Source: Deinococcus aquatilis DSM 23025 (GTDB taxonomy: Bacteria > Deinococcota > Deinococci > Deinococcales > Deinococcaceae). From it: a stretch of DNA of 7,210 nt. The notes beneath the pieces are model-generated. The model did not search any database and had not been told where the DNA came from. It saw nothing but the letters and a program-made list of their open reading frames with translations. The DNA lies in the NCBI RefSeq assembly GCF_000378445.1, contig NZ_KB899778.1, forward strand, positions 1 through 7,210, read 5' to 3'. Within the stretch, counting starts at the first letter, position 1; each line of letters opens with the position of its first letter. The position numbers were made by a program, and so were the translations under genes. This document shows positions 1 to 5,944 of the stretch, piece after piece.

Positions 1-135
1 CTCTTTTCGCCACCGGTGAATCAAGCTCGGAGCCAGGGAATGAGTCCGGCTGAGATGGGCGGTGGTGTGTTGGCCGGTGTTGATCTGGCTGACCACCTCA
101 AGTTTGAACTCGCGGCTGTGATTTCGTCCTGGCAT
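1..135 (-). CDS. IS3-family transposase OrfA, N-terminal part (cut by window edge)
   Basis: The first 45 residues are visible, beginning MPGRNHSREFKLEVV and ending SLIHRWRKE at the window edge. This is the helix-turn-helix start of IS3/IS911-type OrfA: the xHSxEFKLEVVxQ opening, a helix-turn-helix over about residues 12-42, and the closing HRWRKE are characteristic. OrfA binds the IS ends and is normally joined to OrfB by programmed -1 frameshifting to give the active transposase; that junction lies outside the window. The ATG at 135 is supported by an AAGGAG ribosome site at 141-146 with 5-base spacing. The frame overlaps a 98-codon plus-strand open frame, which I regard as a shadow. I cannot tell whether the rest of the element is intact. 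Confidence 0.82.
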   Translation of the reverse strand, partial: MPGRNHSREFKLEVVSQINTGQHTTAHLSRTHSLAPSLIHRWRKE

Positions 136-153
136 CTGATCTCCTTCGCGATG

Positions 154-175
154 CAGTCAGCGTATCTGCTGACTG
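154..175 (-). repeat. Perfect hairpin in the IS3 leader
   Basis: CAGTCAGC (154-161) and GCTGACTG (168-175) form an 8-bp perfect stem with a 6-base loop. It lies just upstream of the OrfA ribosome site (141-146) and inside the IS end. Such structures near IS termini can limit translation of transposase from transcripts that read in from outside; whether this one does so is an inference. Confidence 0.5.
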
Positions 176-221
176 GGGCGAAGTGTCTTAGCCTGTGGTC
201 CTGTCAGATGGGGTCAGTCCA

Positions 222-660
222 ATGCCTGGAAGAGAGGGCAAGAGAATCGGATCGGAACGGTTGTGTGGCCCTCAACGAATTATTCGGGCGAATTGGTGTG
301 GCTGTGACGTGAATCATCCGCAAGGTTCTTGCTGCCTGGGCAATGTGATTCAGCTCGTTAATGCTGTGCCCGAAGAAAAGCCTCCGTCACGTGCTGGTTC
401 CTCCACCCCAACGTGTGGCCGAATCCCGCTCCCTCTTCTCAAAACCAGCCATAGAAAGGCCCTGCCAGTTCGTTAAGCTGTGCAGAAGGGAAGGGAGATA
501 CAGAGGGGCAGAGCCCCTTGCACCGTCGTTGCACCTGCCAAGGAGCGTGTTCCTGAGCCTGGAAGCGTGGTTCCCGTGGCTCAGCGCAAGACCATGTGGA
601 AGGCTGAGTCGTCTGGACGTTCCTCGGGCTTCTTGCTTTTCCCGTGACTCTCAGAGGACG
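222..660. other. Intergenic stretch without a convincing gene
   Basis: About 440 bases separate the IS3 end from the stop codon of the c-di-GMP enzyme. The open frames here are short, lack good ribosome sites and have compositions unlike the neighbouring genes. A short minus-strand frame (386 down to 222, no start codon) contains GHSINELN, which slightly recalls the GxNxNQxA motif of mobilisation protein MobC but is too short to call. A small GC hairpin is at 504-518. No T-run terminator is visible downstream of the enzyme gene. Confidence 0.5.
504..518. repeat. Small GC-rich hairpin
   Basis: AGGGGC (504-509) and GCCCCT (513-518) form a perfect 6-bp stem around the loop AGA. There is no T-run on either side, so it is not a standard intrinsic terminator. 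It is about 140 bases beyond the stop codon of the c-di-GMP enzyme gene and could still stabilise or end that transcript. Confidence 0.3.
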
Positions 661-3588
661 TCATGAAGACGGGTATTCAGACGTGTTCTGCTGCGGCTGG
701 TCTCCAGGCGGCCACACCGCGGCGGGGCGGCCCAGCAGGTACCCCTGGGCGCGGTCACAGCCCAGCGCACGAACCGTCTCCAGTTGAGCCGAGGTTTCAA
801 CGCCCTCGGCCACCAGATCCAGTCTCAGGCTGGTCGCGAAGGTTCGGAGGGCCCGCAGCACTTGTCGTCCCCTCGGCCCATCCCCCAGGGTAGAGATCAG
901 CTCCCGGTCCAGTTTCAGCACATTGAACGGCAGGTGAAGCAGTCGCCCGAGATTGGACTCCCCTGCGCCGAAATCATCCAGGGCCAGCCGGACGCCCAGC
1001 GCCTGCAATGCACGGGCTTGATGGCGCACTGAAGGGAGATCGGCCAGCACGCCCCGCTCGGTCAGTTCCAGTTCCAGCGCATCCGGCTCCAGGTTCGCAC
1101 GCTGGAGGGCCGCCGCCACGGTGTCGGCGAAGTCTGAGCGCACGAATTGAACGGGTGAGACATTCACCGCCACCCGCAGCTGCGGAAAGCCGTTGCGCCT
1201 CCAGACGGCCAGCTGGGTGCAGGCCGTGTTCAGGACCCAAGTACCGATCGGTACAATCAACCCAGAGGCTTCGGCCTCCGGAATGAAGCGATCCGGGGGA
1301 ACCAGGGCTCCCCCGTCTGGAAACCAACGCAGCAAGGCTTCAAGACACACCACGTCACCGCTTTCTAGATCAATCTCCGGCTGGTAGTACAGCTGAAACT
1401 CATTTTTGCCGAGTGCTCCCCGGAGTCCATGGGCCACCATCAGGCGCGTGCGCGCCTCTTCACTGAGGTCAGGGGTGTAGTGCCGCCAGCCGTTCTTGGC
1501 CTGCCGCTTCCTGTCGTACATCGCCAGATCGGCGTTTCTGAGCAGGTCGTCTGAGGTTTGACCGTCTTTTGGAAAACGGGCTATGCCGGTTGAGGCCGTC
1601 ACATACACGTTCCGTCCAGTCACCGTGAAGGGTCTGTCGAGGGCCGTCTGAACCTGAAGGGCGACGGCCTCGCATAGGGCGTCTTCCGTAATCCCACCCA
1701 CCACCGCGGCGAACTCGTCGCCGCCGATCCGGGCGACGAGCGGCTCGTCGCCCAGCGCGCTGCTCAGGACCTGGGCGATCTGCTGAAGCAGCGTGTCTCC
1801 AGCTTCATGCCCGAGGGTATCGTTGACCAGCTTGAAGCCGTCAATATCGAGATAGAACAGAGCGAAGGGCGTGCCTGCGCTGATCATCTCGCTCAGTTTG
1901 ACCATCAGGCCCACGCGGTTGAGCAGGTCGGTCAAGACGTCGTGATGGGCCAGATACGTCATCGCCTCGGCCTGCGTTCGCTGCTGGCTCGCGTCCTGCT
2001 GTGCCCTTATCGCCTGCGTCTGGGCCTCCAGCCGTTCCAGCGCCAGTTCGAGACTGGCGATCACGGTCTCCAGAATGACCCGGTCGGTGCGACTCCAGGT
2101 GCGCTGCTCAAACAGAGCCACCGCGAGAATGCCCACAGGTTCCCTGCGCTGCACCACCGGGAGGCTGGCATGCGCCTTCAGATGTTCGACCAGCTCGGCC
2201 GGGGTGTCACTGCCCTGGGCATATCTATCCTGGTACAGCGGCTGCCGGGTGGTCCAGGGCAGATCCAGGGTCGGTGTTGCTCCCACCCGCGGCCCCGCAT
2301 CGACGAAGGCCTGAAGACCAGCATTTCCGAGGGCCCCGACCTGCACCCGGTTGCGCCAGTGGGCGCCGTCCCGTTCGTAATACACGATGTTCCCTGGGGG
2401 AAGTAAGGAGAGCATCACGTCCTGCGCCCGCCGAATCAGGGCATACGGATCATGCTGTACCGCTAAATCCCGTGTCAGTTCAGCAAATCCCTCTAGGGCT
2501 TGGGTTCGGGCCGTCAGTTCGACGTTCTGAAGCTGCAAGAGGGCCGTCTGGTTGGCCCGCTCCAGGGCCAGTCCCAGACTGCGGCCCACCGCCGTGAACA
2601 TCGCCCGGTCGCGGGGAGTCCAGACGCGTGACTGCTGCGTCCCCGCCGTAAACATACTGAAGGGTTGGCCCTGTCTGAAGTAGGGGTAGAAGGCGGCCGC
2701 ACCGTAGGATTCTGTGTGCGCCACGGCTTGTGCTTGAGTGTCCCAGTGCTCGGTAAAGCTTGGCCCGCAGGCCTGCACGGCGGTTACAAAACTGGGGGTC
2801 TCGACCGGCAGTCCGGCGCGTGCAAGCTGGGCCAACTGAGGAGCGATATCGCCGGACAGGACAACCGCTTTCCACAACTTGTCTTCCAAGACATAAAAAC
2901 TGACTGAAAGCTCAGGCAAGAAGGTTCGCATGACTTTTTGAGCACACAAGGTCAACACACTCAAGTCCAGTTCTGTCCCGACGGCCTCGGTGAGGGTGAC
3001 GAAGGCGGCCAAGGTCTCCGCGCGGGTCTGTGACTCCACGGCCTGCTGCCGCAGTCGAGTGGCCAGCTGCAAGCGATCCAGAGCCACGGCACCCTGACCG
3101 GCCAATGTGTAGAGAAACCGGCGTTCTTCAGGCGGGAAGTGGTGTGGCTCAGTGAAGACCAACATGATCACTCCGAGGGCTCGGTCGTCCAGCACCATGG
3201 GGATGACTGCGGTAGCCACCACCGCAATCCAACCAAGCGGAGCGTTCAGGTCTGGATAAGCAGTGGTCAGGGCGTCTTGGTGCTCGAAGTACAAGGCTTT
3301 GCGCTGGCGCAGCGCGTCGTCTGTGGGAGCAAAGTCGTGGAGGGTACCGGTTTGCCAGAGGGTCTGTTCACCTTTCGCGTAGCCCTGTGTGGCGGCGACC
3401 GTCAACCCGGCACCCATGTCGTTCACCAGTAGAACGACGCCCGCCACCGCGCTTAGCGCCTGGAGGGCAGGGTGCAAGACGATCTGAAACACTTCAGTTG
3501 GCGTGCGTGTGCCCGCGAGCGCTTCGGTCACGCTTTGCAGGCGCTCGCTGAGCGCAAGGGATCGGAGCGAGCTGGGCTGTTCGGACAT
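661..3588 (-). CDS. GAF-GAF-GAF-GGDEF-EAL cyclic di-GMP synthase/phosphodiesterase
   Basis: This 975-residue soluble protein should make and/or break the second messenger c-di-GMP in the cytoplasm. Three GAF sensor domains come first (about 15-175, 190-345, 368-522). The second and third look like duplicates: each opens with an LxxFxxLT...AQxVM-type block and closes with a W(T/S)xxDR...LxLALER block. A Gln/Ala-rich coiled linker (517-550) leads to the GGDEF domain (about 545-702), with metal Asp581 in DIDGFKLVND and GGDEF at 622-626; the RxxD inhibitory site is replaced by GDEP (613-616). The EAL domain (about 715-960) keeps EALLRW (750-755), NVSPVQF (809-815), ELTE (841-844), DDFG (871-874), LKLD (891-894), AEGVET (927-932) and QGY (948-950). 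No membrane segment or signal peptide is seen. I chose the ATG at 3588 because it sits directly before the first GAF domain and has AGGG 8 bases upstream; the same bases also form TAGGGT, a possible leaderless -10. The frame stays open up to 4002, so a longer protein is possible. Confidence 0.93.
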   Translation of the reverse strand: MSEQPSSLRSLALSERLQSVTEALAGTRTPTEVFQIVLHPALQALSAVAGVVLLVNDMGAGLTVAATQGYAKGEQTLWQTGTLHDFAPTDDALRQRKALYFEHQDALTTAYPDLNAPLGWIAVVATAVIPMVLDDRALGVIMLVFTEPHHFPPEERRFLYTLAGQGAVALDRLQLATRLRQQAVESQTRAETLAAFVTLTEAVGTELDLSVLTLCAQKVMRTFLPELSVSFYVLEDKLWKAVVLSGDIAPQLAQLARAGLPVETPSFVTAVQACGPSFTEHWDTQAQAVAHTESYGAAAFYPYFRQGQPFSMFTAGTQQSRVWTPRDRAMFTAVGRSLGLALERANQTALLQLQNVELTARTQALEGFAELTRDLAVQHDPYALIRRAQDVMLSLLPPGNIVYYERDGAHWRNRVQVGALGNAGLQAFVDAGPRVGATPTLDLPWTTRQPLYQDRYAQGSDTPAELVEHLKAHASLPVVQRREPVGILAVALFEQRTWSRTDRVILETVIASLELALERLEAQTQAIRAQQDASQQRTQAEAMTYLAHHDVLTDLLNRVGLMVKLSEMISAGTPFALFYLDIDGFKLVNDTLGHEAGDTLLQQIAQVLSSALGDEPLVARIGGDEFAAVVGGITEDALCEAVALQVQTALDRPFTVTGRNVYVTASTGIARFPKDGQTSDDLLRNADLAMYDRKRQAKNGWRHYTPDLSEEARTRLMVAHGLRGALGKNEFQLYYQPEIDLESGDVVCLEALLRWFPDGGALVPPDRFIPEAEASGLIVPIGTWVLNTACTQLAVWRRNGFPQLRVAVNVSPVQFVRSDFADTVAAALQRANLEPDALELELTERGVLADLPSVRHQARALQALGVRLALDDFGAGESNLGRLLHLPFNVLKLDRELISTLGDGPRGRQVLRALRTFATSLRLDLVAEGVETSAQLETVRALGCDRAQGYLLGRPAAVWPPGDQPQQNTSEYPSS

Positions 3589-4413
3589 AGGACACCCTAT
3601 CGTGACACGCTTGAGTTCCCTATCCACTGCTGACTCCCCATCAAGGAGAGCCAGCAGTCGCCTGGCCAAGGTCAGGCAAAAGGGAAGGCTTTTGCCGTGA
3701 GCAGTGGAGGACAAGCGGCTGTTCAGTCCGCGGAGAACTTCGGTAGTCGCTGGCTGAATGCCGTTGTCCAACAGAACCTCTGACAATGGGCGCAAGAGCA
3801 GTTCATCTCGGAGAGGCCTAAAGCACAAGGCGCCCGAACACCGAGTGCTTAGGTGGCCAGCCCCGCACTGTCCCCATCCTCCGTTCGGCCCCCTACTGGA
3901 TGCCCGCTTGAGGCCACGCACGAGTGGGTGGAAGAACCTTGACATGCTCAAAGGGAACATCCCGACTGACCACCGAACCCATCCGCCTGACCTCGCCACC
4001 ATGAAACTCGTGAAGCCTTAAGGCCTGCAACCGGCAGACCATCAGACCGTGGCCGCCCTGTTTAACCTCCGGACGGGCGACTGCGAACATCTCTGCGGCC
4101 TGTACAAACGAGCGACTGCGGTGCTGCTGCAGGTCAAAGCACCCACCTGAAGTTGCGCTGACACCAGCCCAACTGTGCCGTGCACCGCGAACCATCCTTC
4201 AGCGGGTATCAGCTGAGGTGATTCTGCACGGTCCCTAGACGCCGAGACGTTCGTCTGAGGTGGAGCAGGAGGTCATTGCTGCGGCAACTCACTGGCGTCG
4301 GTCTACGTTTGCGCTGGGTTATGGGATGCCTCTTATGATGGAGGTTGAACGCCGTGGGTGCAACACGCACCGAACTCCAGTTCAGATGAGGTCGATAGTG
4401 CCTCCTCACTGAG
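3589..4413. other. Long gap with no confident gene; open upstream frame and a broken plus-strand frame
   Basis: The minus-strand frame of the c-di-GMP enzyme remains open from 3589 to 4002. Its part nearest the gene (about 3589-3815) reads as a leucine-rich, helical-looking sequence, for example TLARRLLALLDGESAV, while the part beyond looks like non-coding translation. On the plus strand ATG at 4001 is stopped after six codons by TAA (4019-4021), and the frame then continues for 42 codons with protein-like composition (DHQTVAALFNLRTGD, LYKRATAVLLQV) to TGA at 4148. That suggests a relic of a decayed gene, which I cannot identify. From 4150 to 4413 I see nothing I can support. Confidence 0.45.
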
Positions 4414-4438
4414 TTAAGGAGCACCCTCCAGTGAGAGG
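4401..4438 (-). terminator. Imperfect hairpin at the 3' end of the small operon
   Basis: On the minus strand CCTCTCACTG (4438-4429) can pair with CAGTGAGGAGG (4411-4401), a 10-bp stem with one bulged base, around a 17-base loop that contains the stop codon of the 72-residue gene. No T-run follows, so this is at most a weak or factor-assisted terminator, or an mRNA-stabilising structure. The overlap with coding sequence is unusual. Confidence 0.3.
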
Positions 4439-4632
4439 CCCCCTGCCTCAGCGTCGGCTTCGTCTTGCAGGACTCGGAGTTCGGAGATGGAAGTGCTCTT
4501 TGACGCGGTCTCCAACAGCCGCATCATCCCTGCAAAGACCTGGGCCTCGGGGAAAGGACTGCGGGCCAACACATGCTGGGTGTGCAAGATCGCACTGAGG
4601 GTCACTTTGCGCTGTGCTTCCAGGGGGTTCAC
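4414..4632 (-). CDS. Unrecognised 72-residue protein, second gene of a two-gene operon
   Basis: I do not recognise this protein. It begins MNPLEAQRKVTLSAILHT and ends in an acidic, glycine-containing tail (DEADAEAGGLSLEGAP); the central part (about 8-45) looks amphipathic and helical, and there is no signal peptide or membrane segment. The start is a GTG at 4632, well supported by GAGGAG immediately upstream with 5-base spacing. That ribosome site overlaps the TGA stop (4644-4642) of the preceding gene, leaving a 9-base gap, so the two are probably translationally coupled. Codon use is GC-rich at third positions like a real Deinococcus-type gene. An opposing 60-codon plus-strand frame lacks these signals and is a shadow. 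That this is a gene is fairly likely; function is unknown. Confidence 0.68.
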   Translation of the reverse strand: MNPLEAQRKVTLSAILHTQHVLARSPFPEAQVFAGMMRLLETASKSTSISELRVLQDEADAEAGGLSLEGAP

Positions 4633-4645
4633 GAGTGCTCCTCAG
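4633..4645 (-). promoter_or_regulatory. Ribosome site overlapping upstream stop codon
   Basis: Reading minus strand, CCTGAGGAGCACTC precedes the GTG start at 4632. GAGGAG is a strong Shine-Dalgarno sequence and its first bases belong to the TGA stop of the upstream gene. This decides the GTG start of the downstream gene and implies coupled translation. Confidence 0.65.
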
Positions 4646-4917
4646 GCCAAGAAGGGTCGGGGGCGGTGAATGGCCTGGGTCAAGTACTGAGCCGTGCGAT
4701 GCACACGCTGAAGTTCACGCGGGCAGCCGGTGGAGCGGAGATACCACGTCTTAAGCCACGCCGCGAGATCGGCATCGCGTGGAGAAGCGGCCAGCACAGC
4801 CAAGGCTTCAGCGACTTGTCGTTGGGTTCGCTCATGCTGGAGAGGCGTCGGCAACTCAGGGGCAGTCGCTGGAGGGGGCATGGGCTTCAGAGTAGGTAAT
4901 ACGTTCGCCCAGACCAT
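4642..4917 (-). CDS. Unrecognised 91-residue protein, first gene of a two-gene operon
   Basis: I do not recognise this protein. After a short N-terminal stretch (MVWANVLPTLKP) comes a proline-rich segment (about 12-27), then a helical region (28-90) with conserved-looking aromatic and basic residues, for example DADLAAWLKTWYLRSTGCP and RVHRTAQYLTQAIHRP. No signal peptide or membrane helix is clear. The start at 4917 is the only ATG, GTG or TTG in the upstream part of the frame; the ribosome site is poor (GGGGG just before ATG), and the frame stays open without any start codon back to a TGA at 5010-5008. A truncated 5' end, or an unusual or leaderless start, is therefore possible. The decayed IS6 element begins about 130 bases upstream and may have altered the promoter. 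Coding character and tight coupling to the next gene support a real gene. Confidence 0.6.
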   Translation of the reverse strand: MVWANVLPTLKPMPPPATAPELPTPLQHERTQRQVAEALAVLAASPRDADLAAWLKTWYLRSTGCPRELQRVHRTAQYLTQAIHRPRPFLA

Positions 4918-5046
4918 GACCCCCGTGTAAAGGCCGGGTTGAGCGTTAAAGGCGCGCTCATCTCTGCTAGCGAAAGGCCACGGCGGCCAGGCGGGGTGAT
5001 CCGATTCTCATCAAGCTCAACTGTAGTCACACGGTTGAACTGGGTG

Positions 5047-5060
5047 GGTTCTGGCAAGTT
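5047..5060 (+). repeat. Left terminal inverted repeat of the IS6 element
   Basis: GGTTCTGGCAAGTT is the perfect inverse of 5655-5668. The identity stops at base 15. Confidence 0.85.
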
Positions 5061-5082
5061 GATCGCGGTAGGCTACTCGTCC

Positions 5083-5602
5083 GTGACGGATCGCAAACCC
5101 TACCGCCATCGCTTCCCGCTGAGCATGATCCAGTATGCCGCCTGGCTTCATCACCGGTTCTCCCTCAGCCAACGTGACGTTCAAGAATTGCTCCAGCAGC
5201 GCGGCATTGCCGTCAGTCACGAAACCCTGCGCCAGTGGAACATCAAAGTTGTACCGCTCCTCACTGAAAAAGTGCGACACCGAGAACCCCGCCCATGTTC
5301 TCAGTGGTTTCTGGATGAGGTCTGCATCGAGATCAAGGGCAAAAAGTATTGGTGATGGCGGGCCGTCAATGACTCCCGCGCAGTGCGAGACCTCTTGTAG
5401 CAAGCTCGGCGAGAGACCCAGGCGGCGAAGACCTTCTTCGGAAGACTATTGGCGAATGACGACGTCCCAGACGTAATCCACACTGGCAAGCTCTGGAGCA
5501 GCCATTCGAGCCCTTCCTGTGCTTCATAGCGTGGAGCACATCCAGGTCATTTCAACGGCGCGCTGCAATAACCTCATCGAATGGCGGCATGCAGTTGATG
5601 TA
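5083..5602 (+). pseudogene. IS6-family DDE transposase, inactivated
   Basis: The original start was probably GTG at 5083, giving VTDRKPYRHRFPLS. The N-terminal helix-turn-helix is well preserved (FSLSQRDVQELLQQRG, SHETLRQWN) and the first catalytic Asp is present in QWFLDEV. TGA at 5353 interrupts after KGKKYW, and TAG at 5398 interrupts again. The frame then continues as RRETQAAKTFFGRLL to VIHTGKLW, where the second catalytic Asp has become Gly (GGC at 5485-5487). A frameshift between about 5494 and 5502 moves the reading to the next frame (AAIRALPVLHSVEHIQVIST). The third catalytic Glu in NNLIE survives, but the sequence then jumps to a short tail, so most of the C-terminal 50-60 residues are missing. 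A plus-strand frame from 4939 includes this region, but its first 48 codons precede the element's own start. Confidence 0.88.
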
Positions 5603-5623
5603 GCCGTCTGAAGTTCAGACGGC
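5603..5623. repeat. Perfect 10-bp palindrome at the transposase stop
   Basis: GCCGTCTGAA (5603-5612) and TTCAGACGGC (5614-5623) are perfect inverse arms around a single G. The palindrome covers the end of the broken transposase frame and lies 32 bases inside the right IS end. It may be the transcription stop of the element or may have arisen at the deletion junction; no T-run follows. Confidence 0.55.
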
Positions 5624-5654
5624 CGCTGAGACCCTACTCAGTCCTTCGCTGGTT

Positions 5655-5668
5655 AACTTGCCAGAACC
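5655..5668 (-). repeat. Right terminal inverted repeat of the IS6 element
   Basis: The minus strand reads GGTTCTGGCAAGTT, identical to the left end over 14 bases. Confidence 0.85.
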
Positions 5669-5944
5669 AGGTAAGGAGAGTTTGGCGCCGATGCAAGCAG
5701 GGCCAGCCCTGCTCACGCGGTTCCGCCTGAATCCGGGGCATGCCAGATCGCTCTTTGCTGGTGGCGTCCATTTGCTCCATCTCAACGGTGAGCGCCGCGT
5801 CCTAAAATATGCGTGTTGGTTGGCCTTTCTCGCCACGTAAAGAATTCACATGTGGTGACGTCCAACACGTGGCGCTGCCAATCGCAATCCGTCCCACGAG
5901 ACAGCCATCACATGTCCCGCTAGGAGCCGTGTCTAACAGCAAAC
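5669..5944. other. Intergenic stretch between IS6 relic and tetR
   Basis: No gene is convincing here. A plus-strand frame from TTG 5682 to 5840 (about 52 residues, LLTRFRLNPGHARSLFAGG) has AAGGAG only 3 bases before TTG and no recognisable product. The tetR 3' side shows no T-run terminator. Two dyads occur: CGCCACGT (5831-5838) with ACGTGGCG (5867-5874), and an imperfect ACATGTG-TG pair at 5848-5858 and 5905-5915. Confidence 0.4.

Larger units (their letters stand above)
1..221 (-). mobile_element. 5' end of an IS3-family insertion sequence (partial)
   Basis: This segment holds the OrfA start, its ribosome site and leader, and ends at a sequence that looks like the IS terminus. Read on the minus strand from 221 the end is TGGACTGACCCCATC, which begins with the TG typical of IS3-family ends and resembles the TGnACTGnnCCC pattern I recall for the IS150 group. 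The exact boundary (221 or, less likely, 216) is inferred, because the other end of the element lies outside the window and no inverted partner can be compared. The element continues leftwards past position 1. Confidence 0.6.
5047..5668 (+). mobile_element. Decayed IS6-family insertion sequence
   Basis: The element is bounded by perfect 14-bp inverted repeats, GGTTCTGGCAAGTT at 5047-5060 and its complement at 5655-5668. The GG start and general form match IS6/IS26-type ends. Between them lies one broken transposase reading rightwards. At 622 bp it is shorter than the 700-900 bp usual for the family, consistent with an internal deletion. The 8 bases flanking each end (ACTGGGTG and AGGTAAGG) do not match, so no target duplication remains, as expected after recombination or long decay. 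Confidence 0.85.

Noticed and set aside
16..312. 98-codon plus-strand open frame at the left edge
   Set aside because: It is antisense to the clear IS3 OrfA start and crosses the IS boundary.
195..666. Two overlapping plus-strand open frames in the gap left of the c-di-GMP enzyme
   Set aside because: They have no usable ribosome site, arbitrary composition and no recognisable motif; one runs from inside the IS end into flanking DNA.
1807..2406. 199-codon plus-strand open frame opposite the c-di-GMP enzyme
   Set aside because: It runs antisense through the well-supported GAF/GGDEF coding sequence, has no ribosome site and no domain-like content. Other frames overlapping 661-3588 were rejected for the same reason.
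4209..4424. 71-codon minus-strand open frame after the small operon
   Set aside because: Its Arg/His-rich composition is unlike real proteins, it overlaps the end of the 72-residue gene and has no ribosome site of its own.
4939..5082. Upstream extension of the IS6 transposase frame to ATG 4939
   Set aside because: These 48 codons include DNA outside the left terminal repeat; the family start VTDRKPYRHRF begins at GTG 5083.
5039..5676. Target-site duplication around the IS6 element
   Set aside because: The flanking 8-mers ACTGGGTG and AGGTAAGG do not match.
5615..5836. 73-codon minus-strand open frame across the right IS6 end
   Set aside because: It crosses the IS terminus, so it cannot be an ancestral gene, and its basic, Pro/Arg-rich composition looks like antisense translation.
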